From Cohnella lupini (GTDB lineage Bacteria > Bacillota > Bacilli > Paenibacillales > Paenibacillaceae): a stretch of DNA of 64,000 bases. The notes below the pieces were generated by a model. It was not told the DNA's origin and made no database searches. It was given only the letters and a program-made list of their open reading frames with translations. This document shows, piece after piece, positions 35,440 through 45,033 of this stretch. Each line of letters begins with the position of its first letter. The first letter of the stretch is position 1. The translations under genes were made by a program, and so were the position numbers. The stretch spans positions 1-64,000 of the forward strand of contig NZ_QRDY01000017.1 of assembly GCF_003386205.1 (NCBI RefSeq). Reading direction: 5' to 3'.

Positions 35440-35479
35440 CGGAAATCTCCCTTTTACAAACGGCAGCTTTTCCCTATTG

Positions 35480-35509
35480 ATACTATGTTCAAATCCGAAT
35501 TATTCACAA
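35480..35509 (-). promoter_or_regulatory. Candidate promoter of the epoxide hydrolase gene
   Basis: TTGTGA (35509-35504) and TAGTAT (35485-35480) on the minus strand, 18 bp apart, about 40 bp before the start codon. Four of six matches at each box. Confidence 0.4.
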
Positions 35510-35562
35510 TCCGTTATAAATGGTCGGCTTCGATGGGCGTCAATACGACGATCTTGCCAAAG

Positions 35563-36906
35563 TCAGGTCCATTCATTTGCTGAATGAAGGCTGATTTCGC
35601 TTATCACGCCTTGAAAGCGCGGTAAAAAGGCCTTGTTTCTAATCAACATCTCGTCTAGCATCTTCTCCGCGTCGTTTACGGAAGCAACTAGCGGATGGTG
35701 CGCCAACGCCAGCAACGCCTTATCCCTGCTTCCGGTAACGGCCGCCTCGATCGTGAGCTGCTCATACGTTTTCACGGCTTGAACGAGACCTTTCACCGAG
35801 GCGGGAACTTCGCTAAGCGGTTGAGGAATCGGCCCTTGTTTCGTTATGATGCAGTTGACTTCGATACAGGCATCGTCGGAAAGGAAGTCGAGAATACCCC
35901 TGTTGGACACATTCAAGGTTTGAATATCGCGCGTATCGTTATGAAGGGAATTCATTAGCCGAACCGCGGCTTCCGAATAGTAAGCGCCTCCGCGTTGCTC
36001 AAGCTGCTTAGGCTTCTCGGACAAATCCGGATTCCGATAGATTTCGAATAATTCGTCCTCGAGACGTTTAACCGTCTCGGCGCGAGTCTCGCCTTTAAGC
36101 GCGGCAGCCTGCTGCTCCGCAAGGATTTCCCTGTGAAGGTAAAAGTACTTCAAGTAATAAGAAGGCACCGCTCCAAGAGAGCGCAGAAGGGTGGGGTTCC
36201 AGTCGTATTGAGGTACGTTCTTGGCCGAGTAGCCATCGCGATTGCTTAGCAATTCGGGAAGCTTCTGTTCGCCGTCGACCGTAATCCGATTGATCCAGTG
36301 CAAATGGTTAAGTCCGACGAACTCGCAGCGAATTCGATCGACCGGCACGGAATACAACGACGAGAGCCACTTGTAAGCCGCGATCGGAGAATTGCAGAGT
36401 CCGATCGAACGAATACTAGAGTACTTATGGATCGCTTCGGTAACCATCCCTGCGGGATTCGTAAAATTAAGCAACCAGGCGTTCGGGCATAGCTCCTCCA
36501 TATCCTTGCAAATATCAAGTAGGACGGGAATCGTGCGGAGACCTTTCATCATGCCTCCCGGTCCCGTCGTTTCCTGCCCGATCATGCCGTACTTCAACGG
36601 GATCGTTTCATCCCAAGCTCTGGCTTCGAGCAATCCGACCCGCATTTGCGTCGACACGTAGTCGGCTCCCTCCAGCGCGGATCTCCGATCCAGCGTTAAT
36701 CTGACCTGAATCGGCAAGCCCGACTTGGCGATCATCCGTTGCGCCAATTGACCCACGATGGTTAGCTTCCGCTGTCCTTCCGGAATATCCAGCAGTACGA
36801 TTTCGGTAACGGGGAACGTCTCGTAGCTATCGATAAAACCTTCGATCAACTCCGGAGTATAGGATGAACCTCCGCCGATTACCGCTACTTTCAACGAGTT
36901 TCTCAT
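35563..36906 (-). CDS. GH4 6-phospho-glycosidase (6-phospho-beta-glucosidase type)
   Basis: A 447-residue NAD- and metal-dependent glycosidase. VAVIGGGSSYTPELI opens the NAD-binding fold, and NFTNPAG lies near 147. The metal ligands are Cys171 in LCNSP and His201 in GLNHLHW. GGAYYSEAAVRLMNSL near 345 is typical of the 6-phospho-beta-glucosidase branch. GH4 enzymes cleave by oxidation at C3 and elimination. ATG 36906 overlaps the stop of the BadF-type kinase gene (ATGA) and follows AGGGGA. A coupled kinase fits a route in which sugars are phosphorylated inside the cell before cleavage. Confidence 0.9.
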   Translation of the reverse strand: MRNSLKVAVIGGGSSYTPELIEGFIDSYETFPVTEIVLLDIPEGQRKLTIVGQLAQRMIAKSGLPIQVRLTLDRRSALEGADYVSTQMRVGLLEARAWDETIPLKYGMIGQETTGPGGMMKGLRTIPVLLDICKDMEELCPNAWLLNFTNPAGMVTEAIHKYSSIRSIGLCNSPIAAYKWLSSLYSVPVDRIRCEFVGLNHLHWINRITVDGEQKLPELLSNRDGYSAKNVPQYDWNPTLLRSLGAVPSYYLKYFYLHREILAEQQAAALKGETRAETVKRLEDELFEIYRNPDLSEKPKQLEQRGGAYYSEAAVRLMNSLHNDTRDIQTLNVSNRGILDFLSDDACIEVNCIITKQGPIPQPLSEVPASVKGLVQAVKTYEQLTIEAAVTGSRDKALLALAHHPLVASVNDAEKMLDEMLIRNKAFLPRFQGVISEISLHSANEWT

Positions 36907-37883
36907 GCCGTTCTGATCCCCTTCACCGATAATCTCTCTTCCAGATGCTCGTAAACGGCGCTCCCGACGGTATCGCCCGAGTGCTCCATAGCTAATAAAA
37001 TCGCTCCCGCAACTGGCTCCATCGTCAACAAGCGCAATGTGCACCCGCCGGTTACCGATTGAATCTCTTTCTCGATATACGGTGTTACGTATTCGCTATC
37101 TCCTCTGGTCAACACGCTACCAACAAGAACCAAATCGAACTTGTCATGTTCCATGCCTAGCTTCCGTATGACCGCGCTTGCCGCCAATCCGAGCTCCGTA
37201 CCCTGGCGTTGCAGAATCCCCCGGGCAACCTCGTCGTCATTCGCTACTTGGAACAAAAGCTTGGCCAGATGATGAGAGATTCCCTTGCCTTCATCCAAAT
37301 AATCGTTGAACATCTCCTCGACGGAAGTATAGCCGAGCGTTGCGAGTACCGCTTCGGTCAGCAACGTCGGTCTCTCTCTTCCTTCCCATGAGCGGATGAC
37401 GGATCGGAACGCTTCTATGGCCAAGTCCGAACCTCCGCCGAAATCGCCGAAGGCGTATCCGAAGCCGCCGCATTGAAGCGAATCGCCTCGCTTGTTAACC
37501 CCGAAGCAATTCGTGCCGCTGCCGCAGATGACGACGACCCCGTCCGGCTGTTTCGTCCCCGCCCTTAATCCGATCACGGTATCGCATACGATTCCGTGCT
37601 TGCTAAAGCCTAACTCGGCAATCATCGGGCGGAGGATTCGGAAATCCGGCTCCCTGTCCGCGCCGGCCAAGCCGAACATCGCATACTCGATGTCGGCATG
37701 CTCCACGTTGGCCTGCTTCATGGCCGCGACTGCCGCTTCCCTTATGTTGCGGATTGCTAGCTCGACTCCAAGCTGGTGATTGCCGCACCCGCTTTCGCCT
37801 CTTCCTAAGATGCGCCCTGCCGAATCCGATACGACGGCCAACGTCTTGCTACCTCCGCCGTCAACGCCCAAGTAATAGTTCAA
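36903..37883 (-). CDS. BadF/BadG-type sugar kinase (N-acetylglucosamine kinase-like)
   Basis: A 326-residue ASKHA-fold kinase. It opens with YYLGVDGGGSKTLAVV (phosphate 1 loop) and has FGLAGADR near 70, VVICGSGTNCFGV near 115 and GGFGYAFGDFGGGSDLA near 133. Family members phosphorylate GlcNAc or other sugars. A TTG at 37883 with GGGAG nine bases upstream gives the normal family length; a longer ATG frame adds 34 unrelated residues. Coupled to the GH4 gene by overlap. Confidence 0.82.
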   Translation of the reverse strand: MNYYLGVDGGGSKTLAVVSDSAGRILGRGESGCGNHQLGVELAIRNIREAAVAAMKQANVEHADIEYAMFGLAGADREPDFRILRPMIAELGFSKHGIVCDTVIGLRAGTKQPDGVVVICGSGTNCFGVNKRGDSLQCGGFGYAFGDFGGGSDLAIEAFRSVIRSWEGRERPTLLTEAVLATLGYTSVEEMFNDYLDEGKGISHHLAKLLFQVANDDEVARGILQRQGTELGLAASAVIRKLGMEHDKFDLVLVGSVLTRGDSEYVTPYIEKEIQSVTGGCTLRLLTMEPVAGAILLAMEHSGDTVGSAVYEHLEERLSVKGIRTA

Positions 37884-38063
37884 ATATGCTCTCTCCCATA
37901 TCAAATACCGGGCTTCGGAAGCCGGGAACCCCATGCGCGGATGCTTGGCGCTAAGCGCATGCTGGCATGTCGTTCCGGCTTCCAAACCCGTTACGTCGAT
38001 TTGTTTTCTGTTTTCTTCACCTAATGCGATCGTTGCAAGGAAATGCCGACGATTGCTTTATCT

Positions 38064-39725
38064 TTATTGTTTAAGCTTGCTCACGTTTTCCTGCCACTTC
38101 TCGGTTTTGAACTTGAGCAGTTGATCATAACCCAGCTTCTGGGCATCCTTCTCCGCTTGGTCGAGAATCGATAATACTTCGTCTTCGGACTTGGCCCCGA
38201 TAACAGCTTGAGCTCTTGCCTTTTCGTAGATTTCGGTAACTCCTTGAGAGATGATTCCCTCATCCGAGTCGCCGGCAGGCTCTAAATTCACGTATTCCGT
38301 CGCATTGAACTGCGTCTTCCAAGTGATCTCCGACTGCCAGAACGTTTCCCAGCTGCGCTTCTCCGGCGGAAGCGTCGATTCGAATTTCGATTTGGATTTA
38401 TCCACGTACACCGTATTGCCGTTCCACTGAAAATTGACCGTGGAATTCATGAGCGCGTCGCGTCCTTCGATATCGCTCGTGAACTTATCCGTGAACAGCG
38501 GCGCTTCTTCGGCGTCCGTTCCTTCCCAATACAGGCCTTCGGGTCCCCACATGATCGTTCTTTGTCCTTCCGGACCCGTGAACCAATCCAGGAAGGCGAA
38601 GATCGCTTCCGGGTCCTTCGCGTTCTTAGTGATGACGTTAACGTTCCATCCCAGTTGCTTGAAATCTCCCGGGAAGATCTTCGTCTTATCCAGCCCGGCC
38701 TTATGAATAGGCCAGACCATGATGTACCCGGCGTTAGGATCTTGCGCCTTCAGGGCCGAGTTCCCCTTCGCTCCGAATTCCGTCGGACTGGACGCCGCAT
38801 ACACGGCGATTTGGCCCGTAACGATCTTCTGTTCGACCTGCTCAAGCTTTTGCGTAAACGCATCTTGGGAAATCAGCTTTTCCCGATAGAGCTTGTTGGC
38901 GAATTGAAGCGACTCGCGGAAAGAAGGATCCTTGAATACGGATGTCAGTTCGTTGCCGACCGGCACCGCCATCATGCTCTGCGCGCTGAACAGGTATGGA
39001 CGGTTTTCCGCGTAGGCGGAAGACAGGATGTCGACGCCTTCGGCTCCTTGGCCGACTTCGAACGGCACGACGTCCGGATATTTGGCTTTTACCTGCTGCA
39101 GATAGGCATAGAAATCGTCCGTCGTTTCCAGACTCGGAGATCCCAGCTCCTCGTAAATCTTCTTATTGACCAAGTAACCCGCGTTTCCGTTAGGCTGGGA
39201 AGTATACCAGTTCGGGAATTGATACAGCTTGCCGTCCGGCGAACGGAGCATGTTCAAGGTGGATTCGCCCGCCCACTTCTTCAGGTTCGGATATTTGTTC
39301 AAATAATCGTCGAAGGGAACGAGCATGCCTTCCGAACGAAGCTTCTCCACGTCCGCTCCTCGTTCCATCCAGATCACGTCCGGCAGCTCGTCGGAGACGA
39401 TCATCGTGCTCAGCTTTTGTTTGGCGTTACCGCCCGAGCTTACGGGCAGAACGTTGACCTTCTTATTTTCCTTGATCCATTTCGTTGCCAGATCCTCGCC
39501 CCAATTAGGCATCGTATACCAATCGTAATGGCCATAGAACGAGAATTCCAACGGCTGATCCCCGAGTACGTAGGTAGCCGGCTGTTCTCCCGAGCTTTCC
39601 CCCGTGCTTTCCGACGTGCCCGACCCTGCAGGCGATTCGTTGTTCTTCGAGCAACCCGTTATTACCATGATGGCGATAAGCGTACAAATCAGAACGTAAT
39701 TCAGGCTCTTCTTTTCGGATATCAT
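38064..39725 (-). CDS. LplA-type extracellular solute-binding lipoprotein (module II)
   Basis: A 553-residue binding protein with lipobox MVITGCS (Cys near residue 25) and a Ser/Gly linker before the binding domain. LEFSFYGHYDWYTMPNWG near 60 and LPDVIWMERGADVEKL near 113 match LplA-type proteins, which run longer than MalE. A KAKYPDVVPFEVG strand near 205 and GPEGQRTIMWGPEGLYW near 390 are family-like. AAAGGAG lies before ATG 39725. Unlike modules I and III it is encoded after the permeases. Confidence 0.9.
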   Translation of the reverse strand: MISEKKSLNYVLICTLIAIMVITGCSKNNESPAGSGTSESTGESSGEQPATYVLGDQPLEFSFYGHYDWYTMPNWGEDLATKWIKENKKVNVLPVSSGGNAKQKLSTMIVSDELPDVIWMERGADVEKLRSEGMLVPFDDYLNKYPNLKKWAGESTLNMLRSPDGKLYQFPNWYTSQPNGNAGYLVNKKIYEELGSPSLETTDDFYAYLQQVKAKYPDVVPFEVGQGAEGVDILSSAYAENRPYLFSAQSMMAVPVGNELTSVFKDPSFRESLQFANKLYREKLISQDAFTQKLEQVEQKIVTGQIAVYAASSPTEFGAKGNSALKAQDPNAGYIMVWPIHKAGLDKTKIFPGDFKQLGWNVNVITKNAKDPEAIFAFLDWFTGPEGQRTIMWGPEGLYWEGTDAEEAPLFTDKFTSDIEGRDALMNSTVNFQWNGNTVYVDKSKSKFESTLPPEKRSWETFWQSEITWKTQFNATEYVNLEPAGDSDEGIISQGVTEIYEKARAQAVIGAKSEDEVLSILDQAEKDAQKLGYDQLLKFKTEKWQENVSKLKQ

Positions 39726-39758
39726 TGATTAGACTCCTTTCTGAATGTTCATCTATGG

Positions 39759-39782
39759 TTAAAGCAAAGTCGACTGCTTTAA
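39759..39782 (-). other. Hairpin between permease and binding protein genes (module II)
   Basis: TTAAAGCA and TGCTTTAA are perfect 8-bp arms around an 8-nt loop. Without a T run it is more likely an mRNA 5'-stabilising structure for the binding-protein message than a terminator. Confidence 0.45.
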
Positions 39783-39791
39783 GCCCTCCGT

Positions 39792-40685
39792 TTATTCCTT
39801 CAGTGAACCAATCAATACGCCTTTAACGAAGTACTTCTGAACGAAAGGATAGACGCAGAGAATCGGCACGGTCGCGACCATCATCGTAGCCATGGACAAC
39901 GATTTCGAAGTGACGGATCTCATTTGATTCAGATGGCTGCTCGCGCTCGAGTCCATCTTGGACATTTGCTCGTTCATGATATTGGAGTTAAGAATTTGCT
40001 GCAGCTTGGTCTGAATAGGCAGCAGATCGACATTGGAAATATAGATGCCCGGTGCGAACCAATCGTTCCAGTGATAGACTGCCGTGAACAGCGATAATGT
40101 CGCGAGTACCGGACCCGATAAAGGAAAAATGATACGGAAGAATACTCCCCAATTGGAACTACCGTCGATTTTCGCCGATTCTTCCAGCCCGGCCGGCATT
40201 CCCATGAAGAAGGCGCGGAAGATGATCATGTTCCATACGCTGATTAATCCCGGAATAACCATCACCCAGAATGAATTCATCAATCCGAGCTCCCGGATAA
40301 GCAAGTAACTCGGAATAAGTCCACCGCTGAAATACATGGTGAATATGCACGCGATCATGTAGAACTTACGGCCGATTAATTCCCGTTTGGTCATGCCGTA
40401 AGCGAAGATCGAAGTGGCCAATATGGTTAATACCGTACCGATAACCGTTCGAAGTATGGAAATGACGAATCCGTCGATCAATCGTTTGTCCTTGAACACG
40501 ACCTCGTAATTTTCCAACGAGAACGCGCGCGGCCAGAACGTGATCCCGCCCTTCATCGTGTCCGTCCCCAAGTTGAAGGAGACGACGCCCGCATTCCAGA
40601 ACGGATAGAACGCGGTGAAGCCCAGAATGCAGAGCAGGACGTAAATCGTGACCGATAAGACTTTATCTCCGCCAGAAAGTTTCAT
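39792..40685 (-). CDS. LplC-type ABC importer permease (module II)
   Basis: A 297-residue membrane protein with six helices. The EAA motif reads LEESAKIDGSSNWGVFFRI near residue 180, and the end VQKYFVKGVLIGSLKE is the usual LplC/YtcP tail. GAGGGG lies before ATG 40685. Follows the LplB-type permease gene with a 22-bp gap. Confidence 0.92.
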   Translation of the reverse strand: MKLSGGDKVLSVTIYVLLCILGFTAFYPFWNAGVVSFNLGTDTMKGGITFWPRAFSLENYEVVFKDKRLIDGFVISILRTVIGTVLTILATSIFAYGMTKRELIGRKFYMIACIFTMYFSGGLIPSYLLIRELGLMNSFWVMVIPGLISVWNMIIFRAFFMGMPAGLEESAKIDGSSNWGVFFRIIFPLSGPVLATLSLFTAVYHWNDWFAPGIYISNVDLLPIQTKLQQILNSNIMNEQMSKMDSSASSHLNQMRSVTSKSLSMATMMVATVPILCVYPFVQKYFVKGVLIGSLKE

Positions 40686-40707
40686 AGAGTCGTCCCCTCT
40701 TTCTCCG

Positions 40708-41661
40708 TTACCACAGGCTGTTACCCGATCGGCGCGCTACATAATTGGCCCCCGCAAGCAATCCGACGCTGATTACCGCTTTGAAGATACCTGCCGCCGT
40801 AGCGTAAGAGTAACGGGAGTTCTCGATGCCGATTCGATACACGTAGGTATCCAACACGTCGCTTACGTCCCGGAGGATCGGATTAGAGCCTAGCAAGAGA
40901 ATGTCCTCGAAACCAGCGTTTAATAAATTCCCGATCGCGAGAATGGAGAACACGATAACTACCGGCAAAATAGAAGGAAGGGTGATAGTGAACATTTGTC
41001 TGAATCTGCTCGCCCCGTCCATGGACGCGGCTTCGTAGAGATGAGGATCGACGCCGGCGATAGCCGCCAGATAGACGATGGAAGCGAATCCGATTTCCTT
41101 CCAAACTCCCGTCGTAACGAGAATCCCCCAGAAATATTCCGGCATGGAGAGAAAGTTGATCGGTTCTTCGATGAGGTTGAGTTTCTGAAGCAGGATGTTC
41201 AAGCTTCCGTTGTCCGTAGATAACAAGGAGAGTACGAATCCGGACACGATAACCCATGATAGAAAGTGAGGGAGGTAACTAATCGTTTGAATGGTTCTCT
41301 TGAAGGTTCTGTTACCGATTTCGTTCAGCATTAACGCCAATAGGATCGGCGCGGGGAACCCCACGATTAATTTCAGCAAACTGATGACCAAAGTGTTCCG
41401 CATGATATCCCAGAACACGGGTGCATTGAAGAACATCTCGAAATGCTTGAACCCGACCCAAGGACTGCCCAGAAATCCTTTGAACAGGCTATAGTCCTGA
41501 AAGGCGGTCAGCACGCCGTACATGGGGACGTAACTGAAGAGGAAGATGAATAGCAATGCCGGCAAAACCATGAGTTGAATATCCCATTGACGCAGCAATC
41601 TTACGATTCCATTAGGCTTCGAATAAGTTTCCCTCGCGGTTCGGATACTCGTCTGCGACAT
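40708..41661 (-). CDS. LplB-type ABC importer permease (module II)
   Basis: A 317-residue membrane protein. The first helix region reads LMVLPALLFIFLFSYVPMYG, followed by the family-typical AFQDYSLFKGFLGSPWVG. The EAA motif is HLYEAASMDGASRFRQMF near 205. GGAGG lies before ATG 41661. It is the first gene of the importer operon 41661-35563 and has its own promoter upstream. Confidence 0.92.
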   Translation of the reverse strand: MSQTSIRTARETYSKPNGIVRLLRQWDIQLMVLPALLFIFLFSYVPMYGVLTAFQDYSLFKGFLGSPWVGFKHFEMFFNAPVFWDIMRNTLVISLLKLIVGFPAPILLALMLNEIGNRTFKRTIQTISYLPHFLSWVIVSGFVLSLLSTDNGSLNILLQKLNLIEEPINFLSMPEYFWGILVTTGVWKEIGFASIVYLAAIAGVDPHLYEAASMDGASRFRQMFTITLPSILPVVIVFSILAIGNLLNAGFEDILLLGSNPILRDVSDVLDTYVYRIGIENSRYSYATAAGIFKAVISVGLLAGANYVARRSGNSLW

Positions 41662-41690
41662 TCATAACCTCCGTCCGTGAAGTTTCCACA

Positions 41691-41719
41691 ATATTAACTG
41701 CAGATTAACTCTGTGTTAA
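41691..41719 (-). promoter_or_regulatory. Promoter of the module II importer operon
   Basis: On the minus strand TTAACA (41719-41714), a 17-bp spacer and TAATAT (41696-41691) form a good sigma-A promoter about 30 bp before the permease start. The spacer holds GTTAATCTGCAGT, so TTAA words recur about every 11-12 bp, a possible AraC-family binding pattern. Confidence 0.55.
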
Positions 41720-41791
41720 ATATGCTCTTTCTTCTTGTATTTTACGGACTTGCTTAGGTCATTTCTCCGCTTAAACGCTTGTTTTATGACA

Positions 41792-42691
41792 CTATCTTAC
41801 TGTTATCTGATAATTCTTTTTTTTGGAGATACGTGGCGATACTCCGTACTGTTGCTTAAATAACCGATTGAAATTGGACAACGTACGAAACCCGCATTCG
41901 TAAGCGACCTCCATAATTTTCATATTCGTAGTTTCCAGAAGGATCATCGCGCGCTCTAGACGGATATGAATCAAGTACACCAAAGGCGCCGATCCGACCA
42001 CCCTTCGGAAAATATCGCTGAATCGCGACGGACTTAAATAGACAAGAGCGGCCAGTTCCTCCAGCGTCCATGGATGCCCGAATTTCTCCTCCATCGCATA
42101 GATGACTTGCCTCACTTTCTCTAACTGCGCGGAATTCACCTTTTCCTTGGGCTTCCCCACGCCTTCCATACGAAATTCCCGGTTAACGAGGGCAAGGAAG
42201 CGCAGCAACTGGGAATACACCATGGAAGCAAACGATTGCCGTTCATTCTCGTGCTCTACTTGCAATTCGAGCAAGATATCGCGAAGAAGTCCGATGCTTG
42301 GATGGTCGCGATCGAGCAGGTTCGTGAAGTGAGCTCCCATCTCCTTGAATGGCGACAAAATTTCGGAATCGTAACGCAGGTTGCCAAGCAGCCAAAAAGG
42401 AGCGAAGGAAATGACCAGCATGACCAGATTGTCCTTTTCGTACGCGCAATGTAGATCATTGGAGTTGATCATAAGAATATCGCCTTCCCGAAATTCAAAT
42501 CTCTGACCGTTGATCATATAATAGCCGCTACCCGATTTGATAAGATTAATCTCCAGCACGTCATGCCAATGCAGCTTCTGGTAATACGTTGTGACCCCGA
42601 TAGTGTCCCCGACGTAAATCGGATACTGCTTGGGCCATATGACTTTCTCTTTGGGAATAGCTTCATTCCTGGTAAAGGTCAATAAGATCAT
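41792..42691 (-). CDS. AraC-family regulator with cupin domain (module II)
   Basis: A 299-residue regulator. The cupin sensor has the HWHDVLEINLI motif near 42 and GDILMINSNDLHCAYE near 70. Helix-turn-helices: WTLEELAALVYLSPSRFSDI near 206 and IMEVAYECGFRTLSNFNRLF near 255. AGGAAGGA is very close to ATG 42691. It lies between the sugar kinase gene and the importer operon, behind the kinase terminator, and probably controls the importer promoter at 41691-41719. Confidence 0.87.
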   Translation of the reverse strand: MILLTFTRNEAIPKEKVIWPKQYPIYVGDTIGVTTYYQKLHWHDVLEINLIKSGSGYYMINGQRFEFREGDILMINSNDLHCAYEKDNLVMLVISFAPFWLLGNLRYDSEILSPFKEMGAHFTNLLDRDHPSIGLLRDILLELQVEHENERQSFASMVYSQLLRFLALVNREFRMEGVGKPKEKVNSAQLEKVRQVIYAMEEKFGHPWTLEELAALVYLSPSRFSDIFRRVVGSAPLVYLIHIRLERAMILLETTNMKIMEVAYECGFRTLSNFNRLFKQQYGVSPRISKKKNYQITVR

Positions 42692-42711
42692 TCCTTCCTC
42701 GGCGATTGTTA

Positions 42712-42746
42712 TAAAAAAGCCCGCGCCGCGTAAACGCGGAACGGGA
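42712..42746 (-). terminator. Terminator after the ROK kinase gene
   Basis: CCCG-CGCCGCG and CGCGGA-ACGGG pair around TAAA, followed on the minus strand by six T. Confidence 0.82.
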
Positions 42747-42759
42747 CGATATCCATTGA

Positions 42760-43716
42760 CTATTCGCTAGGCGCGGCAACCAGCAAAGCCGCGCCGATAG
42801 CTCCGGCTTCCTTGCCAAGCAACGGACCGACGATCTTGACGCCGGCCTTCATGGAGGCGATTCCGAGATCGGAAATCGCTTGATTCATCGGCTCCAGCAA
42901 TGGGGCGCCGATGTTAGCCGCGCCGCCGCCAAGCACGATGACCTCGGGATTCACCATATGAATGATGCTGACGAGGCCCGTGCCGAGCGCGCGTCCTGCT
43001 TCCCGAAGAACGCCCGCGGACAATTCGTCCCCCGCGGAAGCAGCCTCGGCCACGTGGCGGGACGTAATAGGGCTTCCCTTTGCGGCTTTCATTAACGTAG
43101 CGGCTTGATCGGGCGATTCCGTCGCGAGTTGTTGGGCTCGTCTCGCGATCGCCGTCCCGGACGCGTACAGCTCCATGCATCCGACATTCCCGCATGGACA
43201 GCGCGGCCCGTTCCAATCGATCGTAATATGGCCTAACTCGCTAGCGCTCGAATCCCGGCCCCGAATCAATCTGCCCGAGCTGATGACGCCGGCTCCGATT
43301 CCGGTCGAAACGGTAATATATACGCAGTTCTTCGTCCCTTTCCCTGCACCGACGGCCCACTCTCCGTAAGCGGCCGCGTTAGCGTCGTTCTCCAGGTTGA
43401 CTGGCACGCCGAATTCTTGTTGCAGCCTTATGCCGAGCGGAACCTGGTTCCAACCTAAGTTGGCTGCATAAGCCACGATTCCCTCTTTTGCGTTTAACGT
43501 CCCGGCGGTCGCTACTCCGATGCTCGCCAGTTCATGCTCGGGAGCTAAGCACCTTTGGATCAGATCGAACATCCTTAGGATCACGGATTCGGGTCCTTCA
43601 TGGGCGTTCGTGCTTGCCTCCGATTTATTCAAGATGGTACCCTGCTCGTCCAGAACGACGGCGAGTATTTTCGTGCCGCCGAGATCTATACCCGCGTATA
43701 CTTTTTTCCTGTTCAT
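42760..43716 (-). CDS. ROK-family sugar kinase (glucokinase-like)
   Basis: A 318-residue kinase. The ATP phosphate-binding loop AGIDLGGTKI starts near residue 8, the catalytic loop has NLENDANAAAYGE (catalytic Asp) near 105, and the ROK zinc motif CPCGNVGCMELYASG is near 172. It probably phosphorylates glucose or a related hexose released by the GH4 enzyme or imported. GGAGG lies before ATG 43716, 18 bp after the ROK repressor gene, so both share one transcript. Confidence 0.9.
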   Translation of the reverse strand: MNRKKVYAGIDLGGTKILAVVLDEQGTILNKSEASTNAHEGPESVILRMFDLIQRCLAPEHELASIGVATAGTLNAKEGIVAYAANLGWNQVPLGIRLQQEFGVPVNLENDANAAAYGEWAVGAGKGTKNCVYITVSTGIGAGVISSGRLIRGRDSSASELGHITIDWNGPRCPCGNVGCMELYASGTAIARRAQQLATESPDQAATLMKAAKGSPITSRHVAEAASAGDELSAGVLREAGRALGTGLVSIIHMVNPEVIVLGGGAANIGAPLLEPMNQAISDLGIASMKAGVKIVGPLLGKEAGAIGAALLVAAPSE

Positions 43717-43734
43717 ATATGATTAACCTCCAAA

Positions 43735-44919
43735 TTAATCCAATACGGATGCGCTAAAGATTTTTTGCAGCATTAACGTAGCCGAGCCGTATAGGGCGCC
43801 CTTCTCGCCGAAAGAGGCCGGCAAAACTCTGTCCCGCGTGAATTCGAACGGAAACGGAAAGTTCTCCAGCGCGTCCTTGATTTTATCCAAAAGCCTAGAA
43901 GATCGGTTCATCCAACCTTCGATAATGACGACTTCGGGACTGATAAAATTAATCGCGCTTGCGATCATGAGCATCGTCGCGTTAATAATCCGGTTAAATA
44001 AGGGTTCTAACCAAGGCTCTCCGGCATCGTATCTGGCGATGATCTCGTCGATCGTCCGAGGGATGGCTACACCGTGCTCCCGAGCTAACGCTTGGCATTT
44101 GATGAGAATATAGGGATTGGTCAATACTGTCTCCACGCATCCTCGTTGACCGCAGTTGCAAATCTCTCCGTTCGGCTCTACGGGGATATGGCCGATTTCT
44201 CCCGCTCCTCCCATATACCCGGAATGAATCTGCGAATGGAGAACGATCCCGGCTCCGATTCCTTCGTTAATCGTCAAATAGACGAGGCTGGTCTTATCTT
44301 TCCCCGCGCCGGAATAATGCTCGGCAAAAGCGGCTGCGTTGGAGTCGTTGACGATTTTCACGGGAACATTGGGAAATACAGCGGATATCTGTTTCCTCAG
44401 ATTGAAATTAGTAAGTTTCAGCAAGCTGGAATACAGAACGGTCTCTTCCAATTCGTCGATAATGCCCGGGGTTGAAATGCCGATACCCATAATGAGCTCC
44501 GCGTTCAACGACTCGACTTGGTTCAGGCAAGCGTACAATGCGGTATTGATCTGTTCCCCCAACGAATCGTTGCCTATGGCGATCTTCGTCTTAAACTCCG
44601 TTATGCATTGGCCATGGAGATTCATTACCGCGCATATCAAGTAGTTATTGCCGATGGATATTCCGATCACGTAACCGCCGTCTTTATTGATTTGCAACGA
44701 TATCGCTCTTCGGCCGGCTCCCGAGGATGGCTTCTCCCCGACTTCCTCCACGAACCTTTTTGCAATGAGCTCCTCGATCAATACCGAAACCGTCGTCGCG
44801 CTTAACTTGGTAATCTTGGTGAGCTCGGCGCGAGTGAGTCTACCTTCTTTATGAAGTAAATTCATGATCATAGCCGTATTAATTTCTTTCATCAGCTGCA
44901 AATTACCTTTAATGGGCAC
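43735..44919 (-). CDS. ROK-family transcriptional repressor (NagC/XylR type)
   Basis: A 394-residue regulator. The N-terminal winged helix (GRLTRAELTKITKLSATTVS near 26-45) is joined to a ROK sugar-sensing domain with VNDSNAAAFAEHYSGAGK near 192 and the zinc motif CNCGQRGCVETV near 255. It starts with GTG 44919 after GGGAGG. Leads the operon with the ROK kinase and probably represses it and nearby sugar genes until its sugar ligand is bound. Confidence 0.9.
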   Translation of the reverse strand: MPIKGNLQLMKEINTAMIMNLLHKEGRLTRAELTKITKLSATTVSVLIEELIAKRFVEEVGEKPSSGAGRRAISLQINKDGGYVIGISIGNNYLICAVMNLHGQCITEFKTKIAIGNDSLGEQINTALYACLNQVESLNAELIMGIGISTPGIIDELEETVLYSSLLKLTNFNLRKQISAVFPNVPVKIVNDSNAAAFAEHYSGAGKDKTSLVYLTINEGIGAGIVLHSQIHSGYMGGAGEIGHIPVEPNGEICNCGQRGCVETVLTNPYILIKCQALAREHGVAIPRTIDEIIARYDAGEPWLEPLFNRIINATMLMIASAINFISPEVVIIEGWMNRSSRLLDKIKDALENFPFPFEFTRDRVLPASFGEKGALYGSATLMLQKIFSASVLD

Positions 44920-44999
44920 CTCAGCCTATCCTCCCGACGTAATTCTATAAACGTCCGCAGTCTCTTGAGTAGGATTATTTCATTCACTGGACTTAATAT

Positions 45000-45028
45000 A
45001 TTATAAACGAAGATTCGTAAGCAGTAAA
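45000..45028 (-). promoter_or_regulatory. Promoter of the ROK regulator/kinase operon
   Basis: TTTACT (45028-45023), 17 bp, and a perfect TATAAT (45005-45000) on the minus strand, about 80 bp before the GTG start. The -35 box abuts the end of the GGDEF-EAL gene. Confidence 0.6.
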
Positions 45029-45033
45029 ACAGA

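Noticed and set aside
38562..39728. 388-codon plus-strand frame opposite the module II binding protein
   Set aside because: Arg/Leu/Val-rich antisense translation without domain pattern, while the reverse gene has a lipobox and a ribosome-binding site.
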